From assembly GCF_019966545.1 (NCBI RefSeq), contig NZ_JAIMIC010000003.1, forward strand, positions 361,380 through 425,379: 64,000 nucleotides of DNA, in the 5' to 3' direction. The notes under the pieces were generated by a model. The model was not told where the DNA came from. It ran no database searches and worked only from the letters and a program-made list of their open reading frames with translations. Every line of letters begins with the position of its first letter. The first letter of the stretch is position 1. Shown one piece after another: positions 57,765-64,000 of this stretch. This stretch comes from Heliomarina baculiformis (GTDB lineage Bacteria; Pseudomonadota; Alphaproteobacteria; Rhodobacterales; Rhodobacteraceae). The position numbers and the translations under genes were made by a program.

Positions 57765-59317
57765 TGTCGGCACGGTCCTTTACCGCCTATTTCGTGCTGC
57801 TCTTTCTTGTGCTGTCCCTTGTTCTTGTGCTGGTCTCGATGCAGGAGACCGGCGGGCGGCTGATCTATGTGCTGGACGATCCCTATATCCATCTCGCCGT
57901 GGCCGAGAATATCCTGAGGGGCGGGTACGGGGTCAATTTTCCGGAAGTCTCCTCGCCTTCCTCCTCTATTCTTTACCCGTTCCTGCTGAGCCTGACCCTG
58001 CTTCTGGGTTTTGGCGAGTGGGGGCCGCTTTTGCTGGGGCTCGGCGCGACCGTGTTGTCGATCCTGCTGCTGGCGCCGCTGCTGTTCCGGACCTGTATCG
58101 GAACACGTCCCGGGGCAGGGGTGCTTTTCGTGGTGATGCCGCCGCTCTTCCTGCTGGCGCTCAACGCTTTCGTGCTGCCGCTGACCGGGATGGAGCATCC
58201 GCTGCATGTGCTGGCCGTCGTGCTGATCCTGTGCGGGCTGGTCGATTACGCCGAGACGGGAAAAGTGTCGATCGGGCTTGGCATCGGGATCCTGCTGGGG
58301 CCGCTGATCCGGTTTGAGGGGTTCGCTTTCTCGGTTGCCGCGATTCTGGCGCTGCTGTTCACCCCGCGCTGGCGGGCGGGGCTGCTGATCGGGGCGCTGC
58401 TGCTCGCGCTGACGGTCTGCTACGTGCTGTTCGCGAAATGGACGGGCCTGCCGCTGCTGCCAAGTTCGGTGCTGGTGAAGTCGCGGGTGACCTCCACGGC
58501 CTATGACCGGTCGATGGTGAGCGCGCTGGCCGATGTCTATTTCGCGGTGCGCTATGCCCTGAGCAGCAAGGCCGGCGCCCTGATCGCCGTCGGGGGCAGC
58601 CTGCTGCTGCCGTTCTGCTTTTTGAAAACCCGTTACGCGGTGCCGGCGATCGCGCTTTGCGCTCTGCTGGCGGCGCATCTGGCGTTCGGCAATTTTGGCT
58701 GGTTCGGGCGTTACGAGATCTATGCGCTCACCGGGCTGTGCCTTGGGATCGCGGTCTATTACGGGCATTTCTTTCTGAACGGGACAGTCGCCCAGCGGGT
58801 GCTGGTCATCCCCTGCCTTCTGATCACCATCGCGGCGATGGAATATGTCGAGCTGACCTTCCGGGTGCCGGCTGCCTCGCGCAATATCTATGAACAGCAG
58901 TACCAGATGCATCGTTTCGCCACCGAGTTCTTTCCCGAACGCGTCGCGGTCAACGATCTGGGCTGGGTGACCTATCGCAACGATCTTTATGTGCTGGATC
59001 TCTGGGGGCTGGGGTCGGAGGATGCCCGGCGTGCCGTGGTCAGCAACGGGCGCAACGCGGAGTTCATGCGCGAGATCACCGAGCGCAACGACATCGTCTA
59101 CGCGATGATCTACGATATCTGGTTCCTCGAGGGCGTGCCGCCGGAATGGTGCCGGATTGCCCAGCTCGACACGATCAAGGTGGCCGCGGCCAGCGGAGAA
59201 GTCGCCTTTTATCTGCTGGACCCGGGCCGCGAGGCAGAGATGCGCAGCGCGCTCGAGGCTTTTTCAGATGCCTTGCCAAACGGACCCAGTCTGGAGATAT
59301 ATCCCTGTAATGAGTGA
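57761..59317 (+). CDS. GT-C membrane glycosyltransferase, second arabinose-type candidate
   Basis: This 518-residue protein has about ten membrane segments. The acidic pair is in YVLDDPYIHLAVAENIL (D39-D40) in the first periplasmic loop, followed by PSSSILYPFLLSLTLLL, as in the GT-C protein at 53904. The C-terminal soluble part from about 370 includes VAVNDLGWVTYRNDLYVLDLWG, which is of the same kind as the other protein's VLAHHDAGGISYD... LVDLGG stretch. The two proteins are therefore distant paralogs. They could add arabinofuranose units to different positions, such as chain and cap. It overlaps gtrA by four bases and dprE1 by eight. Confidence 0.75.
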   Translation: MMSARSFTAYFVLLFLVLSLVLVLVSMQETGGRLIYVLDDPYIHLAVAENILRGGYGVNFPEVSSPSSSILYPFLLSLTLLLGFGEWGPLLLGLGATVLSILLLAPLLFRTCIGTRPGAGVLFVVMPPLFLLALNAFVLPLTGMEHPLHVLAVVLILCGLVDYAETGKVSIGLGIGILLGPLIRFEGFAFSVAAILALLFTPRWRAGLLIGALLLALTVCYVLFAKWTGLPLLPSSVLVKSRVTSTAYDRSMVSALADVYFAVRYALSSKAGALIAVGGSLLLPFCFLKTRYAVPAIALCALLAAHLAFGNFGWFGRYEIYALTGLCLGIAVYYGHFFLNGTVAQRVLVIPCLLITIAAMEYVELTFRVPAASRNIYEQQYQMHRFATEFFPERVAVNDLGWVTYRNDLYVLDLWGLGSEDARRAVVSNGRNAEFMREITERNDIVYAMIYDIWFLEGVPPEWCRIAQLDTIKVAAASGEVAFYLLDPGREAEMRSALEAFSDALPNGPSLEIYPCNE

Positions 59318-60635
59318 GCTTTCGGGCTGGGGGCGGTTCCCCAGACACAAGACGCAACTGGCGGCCCCGCGCAGCGAAGGGGCCATTACCGCCCGCGTGG
59401 CGGAGGGCCGCGCTATCGCGCGGGGCAACGGGCGGGCCTATGGCGACAGTGCCGTGGGGGCCCGGCAGACTGTGTCGATGCGCTATTTCAACCATATGCT
59501 GTCTTTTGATGAGAAAACCGGGGTGCTGGTGGCCGAGGCCGGGGTCATTCTTGGCGATGTGATCTCGGCCTTTCTGCCGCGCGGCTGGTTTCCCGCAGTC
59601 ACGCCGGGGACGAAATTCGTCACCCTCGGCGGCATGATCGCGGCGGATGTGCATGGCAAGAACCACCACAAGGACGGCAGTTTCGGCAATTTCATCGACT
59701 GGATCGAGCTGATCGGGCCGGATGGCACCCTGCGGCGCTGCTCGCCCCGGAGCAATGACGAGCTGTTCCGCCGCACCATCGGTGGCATGGGGCTGACCGG
59801 GGTGATCCTGCGCTGCGCGATCCGGCTGCGCCCGGTGGAAAGCGCCTGGATCCGCCAGACCATGCAGCCGCTGGAAAATCTCGACGCGGCGCTCGAGGCC
59901 TTTGAGGCGGCGGATGCGGCGACCTATTCGGTGGCCTGGATCGACTGTCTGAGCCAGGGCGACAGGCTGGGCCGGTCGCTTCTGATGCTGGGCGAACATG
60001 CCACGGCGGCAGAGCTGAGCGAGGACAAGGTCCGCTACCCGTTCGAGACGCCGCGCAAGAACAAGAAGACCGTGCCCTTCGATCTGCCGCAGGGGGTGCT
60101 GAGCCAATACACGGTGCGCGCCTTCAACGCGCTTTACTACTGGAAGGGCGCCCGTCAGAGCGGCGAGTCGCTGGTCGACTGGGACACCTATTTCTACCCG
60201 CTCGACGCGATTCTCGGCTGGAACAGGATCTACGGGCGCAAGGGGTTCATGCAGTTCCAGTGCGCCCTGCCGCTGGAGAGCTCGCCCGAGGGGCTGCGCG
60301 CCCTGCTCGAGGCGACGTCCGAAGCCGGGGCCGGATCTTTCCTCGCGGTGCTCAAACGCTTTGGCGAACAGGAAAGCCCGTTCTCCTTCCCGATGCTGGG
60401 CTATACGCTGGCGCTGGATTTTCCGGTGAACGCCAAGACGCTGGCGCTGATGGAAGAGCTCGACCGGATCACGCTGGATCACGGCGGGCGGTTCTACCTT
60501 GCCAAGGACAGCCAGATGAGCGCCGAGACGCTGCATCGCTCCGATCCGCGCGCGGCCGACTATGCCGCCTACCGTGACAGCGAGGGCCTTCGGGCCCCGT
60601 TTCAATCCCGACAGTCTGAAAGGCTCTCCCTATGA
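59310..60635 (+). CDS. dprE1: DprE1-like decaprenyl-phosphoryl-beta-D-ribose 2-oxidase
   Basis: From the ATG at 59310 the protein has 441 residues; the open frame upstream overlaps the GT-C gene and is rejected. The FAD-binding pattern GNGRAYGDSAVG is at 39-50, and DVHGKNHHKDGSFG (His115) is nearly the same as in mycobacterial DprE1. GGRFYLAKDSQMSAETLHR near the C-terminus is also family-typical. It oxidises the ribose C2 of the lipid-linked sugar in the first half of epimerisation to D-arabinose. The position of the inhibitor-reactive Cys387 of M. tuberculosis DprE1 (G-W-N-x-C-V-D-F-P) appears here as Ala368 in GYTLALDFPV. It overlaps dprE2 by four bases. Confidence 0.88.
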   Translation: MSELSGWGRFPRHKTQLAAPRSEGAITARVAEGRAIARGNGRAYGDSAVGARQTVSMRYFNHMLSFDEKTGVLVAEAGVILGDVISAFLPRGWFPAVTPGTKFVTLGGMIAADVHGKNHHKDGSFGNFIDWIELIGPDGTLRRCSPRSNDELFRRTIGGMGLTGVILRCAIRLRPVESAWIRQTMQPLENLDAALEAFEAADAATYSVAWIDCLSQGDRLGRSLLMLGEHATAAELSEDKVRYPFETPRKNKKTVPFDLPQGVLSQYTVRAFNALYYWKGARQSGESLVDWDTYFYPLDAILGWNRIYGRKGFMQFQCALPLESSPEGLRALLEATSEAGAGSFLAVLKRFGEQESPFSFPMLGYTLALDFPVNAKTLALMEELDRITLDHGGRFYLAKDSQMSAETLHRSDPRAADYAAYRDSEGLRAPFQSRQSERLSL

Positions 60636-61369
60636 CCAAAGGCCCTGTCCTGATCCTCGGTGCGACCTCCGACATGGCGCAGGCGGTGGCGCGGTCCTAT
60701 GCCGCCCTTGGCCACCCGCTGCAACTGGCCGCGCGCCGTCCCGAGGCGCTGGAAAAGCTCAAGGCCGATCTGGAACTGCGCCACAGCGTGCCGGTGAGCC
60801 TGCACGCCTTTGACGTGCTGGACACGGGCAGCCATCCGGCTTTCATCGAAACCCTGCCAGCGCTGCCCGAGATCGCGATCTGCGCGGTGGGGATGATGGG
60901 CGAGCAGGTCGAGAACGAACAGGACATGGCGGCGGCGGCGCAGGTGATGCGCAGCAATTACGAGGGTCCGGCCACGATCCTTGCGCTGCTGGCCAACCGT
61001 TTCGATGCGCGCGGGTCGGGACAGATCGTCGGGATCAGTTCCGTCGCGGGGCTACGGGGGCGGGCGACGAATTACGTTTATGGCTCGGCCAAGGCCGGGT
61101 TCACCGCCTTTCTGTCGGGGCTGCGCAACCGGTTCGCCAAGCGCAACGTGCATGTGCTGACGGTGCTGCCCGGTTTCGTCGCCACCCGCATGACCGAGGG
61201 CATGGACCTGCCGCCACGCCTGACCGCCGAACCCGAAGAAGTGGCCGAGGCGATCGTGAAGGCGCTGAGCAAGGGGCGCAACGTCATCTACGTGCGAAAG
61301 ATCTGGTGGCTGATCATGGCGATCATCACCTCGATCCCCGAGGCGATCTTCAAGAAGCTGCGGATCTGA
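60632..61369 (+). CDS. dprE2: DprE2-like decaprenyl-phosphoryl-2-keto-erythro-pentose reductase
   Basis: This 245-residue short-chain dehydrogenase/reductase has the cofactor motif GATSDMA at 10-16, the catalytic serine near VGISSVAG (136-137) and the Y150-x3-K154 pair in YVYGSAKAGF. The C-terminal tail has two hydrophobic stretches (IWWLIMAIITSIPEAI), common in DprE2. It reduces the 2-keto intermediate made by DprE1 to give decaprenyl-phosphoryl-D-arabinose. It starts at 60632 in an ATGA overlap with dprE1, as in mycobacteria where the two are adjacent, and is the last gene of the module. Confidence 0.88.
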   Translation: MTKGPVLILGATSDMAQAVARSYAALGHPLQLAARRPEALEKLKADLELRHSVPVSLHAFDVLDTGSHPAFIETLPALPEIAICAVGMMGEQVENEQDMAAAAQVMRSNYEGPATILALLANRFDARGSGQIVGISSVAGLRGRATNYVYGSAKAGFTAFLSGLRNRFAKRNVHVLTVLPGFVATRMTEGMDLPPRLTAEPEEVAEAIVKALSKGRNVIYVRKIWWLIMAIITSIPEAIFKKLRI

Positions 61370-61614
61370 CCCGGGCGGCTGTCGGGCCAGTTTATAACGC
61401 TTTGTTTTCGAAGGGGAGACATCCTTCGGGGTGGCGCCATCTGTCACGCTGATAATGTAAGTTATGTTAATTTTAGCAACGTGACCCCACTGGTGGTTTG
61501 CCAGCAACAGGGGCTGATTACATGCGGTTGTGGATTTGCCTTTCGATTCGCAGCGGATAAGCCTGATGCCACTGAGCGTCAGGCAAACTGACGCCGTGTG
61601 ATGGAGCAGGACAT
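61370..61614. promoter_or_regulatory. intergenic region upstream of the outer-membrane protein
   Basis: This 245-base gap follows the arabinose module and precedes the OMP gene. It is AT-rich at 61455-61485 and contains an inverted repeat, GCCTGA at 61561-61566 with TCAGGC at 61579-61584, 31 bases before the OMP start. The repeat could be an operator or leader hairpin of the OMP transcript. Confidence 0.4.
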
Positions 61615-62328
61615 ATGAATTATCAGGCAATGGGCGCGATCTGCGCCCTGATGGTGTGTGGAACGGGTCTGCAGGCGATGGAGCTGACCGGCGGATCGCT
61701 GGAAATCGGCTATTCGGCCTTCAACGACCAGACAGATCTCAACCGTACCGCCATCAAGGGTCAGGCAGAGGTGGGATTCAATCGCAATCTGGCCGCGCAA
61801 CTGGATCTGGGCAGCTATAACTTTGGCCTTGTTGACGAAACAGGTACCAATTTCACGCTGCACGGTATCTATCACCTGAACGGGGAGACCTCCTTTGGCG
61901 TCTTCTACGCGCGGGACGATATCTTCAATGGCAGCGCCGACCAGATCGGTATCGAAGCCGGTTTCGACGTGTCCGAGGCTTTCGCCGCAGAAGTCTATGC
62001 GTCGACAGGTGACAACGCCGGGGCCGACGGGACAATGTTCGGATTCGATCTGGGGTATGACATCTCGGACCGGGTAAAATTGAACGCCGGACTGGATCGC
62101 GCGAATTACGATCTTGGCACGGATCTTACGCGTTTCAGCATCGGCGCGGAATACAACACCGGCGAGTATGGCAATTTCTACGCCGAAGTCGGCAGCCTCG
62201 ACATCAGTGCATTCGGCCTGAACGGCTCGGAGGCCTATGTCGGTCTCGGCTTCCGGCTGGATTTCGGCGCCGAGCGTGGCGCGACCTTTGGCCAGCGCGG
62301 TCTGCTGGACATGCTGCCGGGGCTGTAA
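61615..62328 (+). CDS. outer-membrane beta-barrel (porin-like) protein
   Basis: This 237-residue protein has a signal peptide (residues 1-21, ending LQA) and a body of alternating hydrophobic and polar residues, for example GFNRNLAAQLDLGSYNFGLV and NFYAEVGSLDISAFGLNG. That pattern is typical of a small outer-membrane beta-barrel with about ten strands. It has few Cys and many Gly, Asp and aromatic residues, with a net negative charge. I do not recognise a specific family. Its place between the arabinose module and ugd, with its own terminator, suggests a surface or export function related to the polymer. It could also be a general porin. Confidence 0.65.
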   Translation: MNYQAMGAICALMVCGTGLQAMELTGGSLEIGYSAFNDQTDLNRTAIKGQAEVGFNRNLAAQLDLGSYNFGLVDETGTNFTLHGIYHLNGETSFGVFYARDDIFNGSADQIGIEAGFDVSEAFAAEVYASTGDNAGADGTMFGFDLGYDISDRVKLNAGLDRANYDLGTDLTRFSIGAEYNTGEYGNFYAEVGSLDISAFGLNGSEAYVGLGFRLDFGAERGATFGQRGLLDMLPGL

Positions 62329-62342
62329 GCCTTTGCAGACGG

Positions 62343-62370
62343 GCCGGGCCGGAAACGGCTCGGCCCCGGC
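62343..62370 (+). terminator. strong terminator behind the OMP gene
   Basis: A nine-base-pair GC stem with one bulged base (GCC then GGGCCG, pairing with CGGCCC then GGC) encloses a nine-base loop and is followed by TTGTCT. It begins 15 bases after the OMP stop and is the most convincing hairpin terminator in the window. Confidence 0.6.
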
Positions 62371-62558
62371 TTGTCTGAAATGTCTCGAACCGGACGTGGC
62401 ATTTTTCTAGGGGAGCGCGCGTTTCGATCCCTGCTCTTTTCCCGCCCCCGTCCTCCTCAACCATCTTGCATCCTCGGCGCGCGGAGCCGACAGTTCGGGG
62501 AGGAGATTTACCCGGGCGTTTCCGCAGGTTATGACGCGCCGGCACAGGAGATTTGTTC

Positions 62559-63881
62559 ATGAAGATTGCGATGATCGGCACCGGCTATGTCGGCCTTGTC
62601 TCGGGCGTGTGTTTTTCCGATTTCGGGCATGAGGTGGTCTGCGTCGACAAGGATCCGCGCAAGATCGAGATGCTCGAACAGGGGCGCGTGCCGATCTACG
62701 AACCGGGGCTTGATACCTTGATGGCGAAGAACGTCGAGGCCGGGCGGCTCTCCTTCACGCTCGATCTCGCCGCCGCGCTTGAAGGCGCGCAGGCGGTGTT
62801 CATCGCGGTCGGCACCCCGACCCGGCGCGGCGACAACCATGCCGATCTGACCTATGTGATGGCCGCGGCCGAGGAGATCGCGCGCACCGCCGATCACTAC
62901 ATGGTCGTGGTGACCAAATCGACCGTCCCGGTGGGCACCAACCGGCAGGTGAAGGAGGTCATCGCAAAGGCCAATCCCGATCTCGATTTCGACGTGGCCT
63001 CGAACCCGGAATTCCTGCGCGAAGGGGCGGCGATCGACGATTTCATGAAGCCCGACCGCGTCGTCGTCGGGGTTGAGAACGACCGCGCCGCCGAGGTGAT
63101 GAACGAGATCTACCGCCCGCTCTACCTGCGCGATTTCTCGATCATCGCGACCGATCTGGAATCGGCGGAAACCATCAAATACGCCGCCAATGCCTTTCTC
63201 GCGGTCAAGATCACCTTCATCAACGAGATCGCCGCGCTCTGCGAAAAGACCGGCGCGGACGTCAAGGAAGTGGCCAAGGGCATGGGGCTCGACAACCGCA
63301 TCGGCAACAAGTTCCTGCATGCGGGGCCGGGCTATGGCGGGTCGTGTTTTCCCAAGGATACCAAGGCGCTGGCGCGGATCGGGCAGGATTACGCGGCGAC
63401 CATGCATATCACCGAAACGGTGATCCAGGTGAACGAGGACATCAAGCGGCGGATGATCGACAAGCTGCGCGATCTCTGCGGCGGCAGTTTCAACGGCAAG
63501 ACCGTGGCGGTGCTGGGCGTGACCTTCAAGCCGAACACCGACGACATGCGCGACGCGCCAAGCCTGACCATCGTGCCGGCCCTGGTCGGCGGCGGCGCGC
63601 GCGTGCGCGTCTGCGACCCGCAGGGCAAACGCGAGGGCGAGGCGCTGCTGCCCGGCGTGACCTGGATCGAGGACCCCTACAAGGCGGCGAAAGAGGCCGA
63701 CCTGCTGGTGATCCTGACCGAATGGAACGAGTTCCGCGCGCTGGACCTCAGGGCGCTGGCGAAGACGATGAACGACCCCCGCCTCGGCGATCTGCGCAAC
63801 ATCTACACACCCGAGGATGCCCGCAACGCCGGGTTCGTGGCCTATGACAGCGTCGGGCGCGAGGGGTTTGGCGGGATGTGA
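62559..63881 (+). CDS. ugd: UDP-glucose 6-dehydrogenase
   Basis: This 440-residue protein starts at the ATG at 62559, with GGAG about eight bases upstream; a TTG two codons earlier is rejected. The NAD motif IGTGYVGLVSG is at 4-14 and the catalytic cysteine is C263 in GYGGSCFPKDTKAL. The family motif NPEFLREG is also present. It oxidises UDP-glucose to UDP-glucuronate, the donor for uronic acids in the polymer. It differs from the WbpA-like enzyme at 16177, so the cluster has two separate C6 dehydrogenases. The last 70 bases of the gene and seven more are identical to bases 1-77 of the window. Confidence 0.95.
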   Translation: MKIAMIGTGYVGLVSGVCFSDFGHEVVCVDKDPRKIEMLEQGRVPIYEPGLDTLMAKNVEAGRLSFTLDLAAALEGAQAVFIAVGTPTRRGDNHADLTYVMAAAEEIARTADHYMVVVTKSTVPVGTNRQVKEVIAKANPDLDFDVASNPEFLREGAAIDDFMKPDRVVVGVENDRAAEVMNEIYRPLYLRDFSIIATDLESAETIKYAANAFLAVKITFINEIAALCEKTGADVKEVAKGMGLDNRIGNKFLHAGPGYGGSCFPKDTKALARIGQDYAATMHITETVIQVNEDIKRRMIDKLRDLCGGSFNGKTVAVLGVTFKPNTDDMRDAPSLTIVPALVGGGARVRVCDPQGKREGEALLPGVTWIEDPYKAAKEADLLVILTEWNEFRALDLRALAKTMNDPRLGDLRNIYTPEDARNAGFVAYDSVGREGFGGM

Positions 63882-63888
63882 GGGGGGA
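63812..63888 (+). repeat. 77-bp direct repeat of window bases 1-77
   Basis: Bases 63812-63888 are identical to bases 1-77 in the same orientation. The match covers the last 22 codons of ugd, its stop codon and seven bases beyond. The copies differ from base 78/63889 onward. The distance between equivalent positions is 63811 bases, and the segment between includes a complete repA-parAB module. Confidence 0.95.
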
Positions 63889-64000
63889 GTGTCGCCAATG
63901 ACGGGGCATTTCATCATGCAGGATGTGGTAAAAATCTGGTCCTATTAGGAAATGGAACGGAGAGTGCCTATCGAAAATAGATACGTGGGCATTCGCTGGA
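63889..64000. other. unassigned flank after ugd
   Basis: This last 112 bases follow the repeated ugd end and differ from the flank at base 78. The stretch is AT-richer than the polysaccharide genes, and no gene start or family was seen in it. It could be the beginning of a different part of the replicon or of another replicon. Confidence 0.4.

Noticed and set aside
1-64000. The window as one complete circular plasmid with simple overlapping ends
   Set aside because: The match at 63812-63888 stops at base 63888, and the last 112 bases differ from bases 78-189. A plain circular overlap would continue to the end.
1-64000. Insertion sequences, integrases, tRNA or rRNA genes
   Set aside because: I found no transposase or integrase motif, terminal inverted repeat pair or cloverleaf. 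Absence was judged by eye, so small or degenerate elements could be missed.

Overview
The window looks like part of a GC-rich alphaproteobacterial replicon, most likely from the Roseobacter group of the Rhodobacteraceae. The clues are an RPA-type (RepA-I) replication initiator with parAB and iterons, a VPLPA-CTERM exosortase (XrtD type), a small protein resembling the Rhodobacter GTA spike-base family, and the overall gene style. Almost everything else builds, polymerises, decorates or handles a cell-surface polysaccharide. This fits the 'biofilm plasmid' type known from roseobacters, although rml rhamnose genes are not in this window. I see no tRNA, rRNA, CRISPR array or transposase.

Layout. 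1-70 is the 3' end of a ugd gene, identical to the end of the complete ugd at 62559-63881. 118-9684 holds decorating enzymes: two AT3-SGNH acyltransferases, an FkbM methyltransferase, a GT61 enzyme and a three-part CysE/FkbH/ACP fusion. 9796-21943 is the polymer core: GT2 and GT4 enzymes, two Gfo/Idh/MocA oxidoreductases, a Wzx-type flippase, a WbpA-like dehydrogenase, a Wzy/ligase-type protein and a WecG-type transferase. 22305-30005 holds a third AT3-SGNH enzyme, a translationally coupled trio resembling a GTA/phage spike base plus a beta-helix protein, and a VPxPA-CTERM surface protein. 30285-46006 holds further GTs, an AT3 enzyme, an MBOAT/SGNH pair, a sulfotransferase, an arylsulfotransferase-like protein, XrtD and a phytase-esterase-like lipoprotein. 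46156-49100 is the replication and partition module: repA, six 18-bp iterons, parB-like, parA, and an array with an exact 8-bp period. 49501-53418 is a 1305-residue RTX beta-helix protein paralogous to the one in the spike-like trio. 53904-61369 is a mycobacterial-type decaprenyl-phosphoryl-D-arabinose module with two GT-C transferases. 61615-63881 is an outer-membrane beta-barrel protein and ugd.

Working together (inference). Ugd, the WbpA-like enzyme and the Gfo/Idh proteins would supply uronic-acid-type sugars. The GT2/GT4/GT61/WecG enzymes would assemble repeat units, which Wzx flips and the Wzy-type protein polymerises. The AT3, MBOAT, sulfotransferase, FkbM and FkbH-ACP proteins add acyl, sulfate, methyl or glyceryl groups. 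The DprE1/DprE2 module adds D-arabinofuranose from a lipid carrier. Priming transferase and Wza/Wzc export genes are not visible and must lie elsewhere.

The 77-base identity between the first bases and 63812-63888 suggests either a true ugd duplication around a self-replicating 63.8-kb unit, or an assembly-graph boundary of a circular plasmid of about that size.
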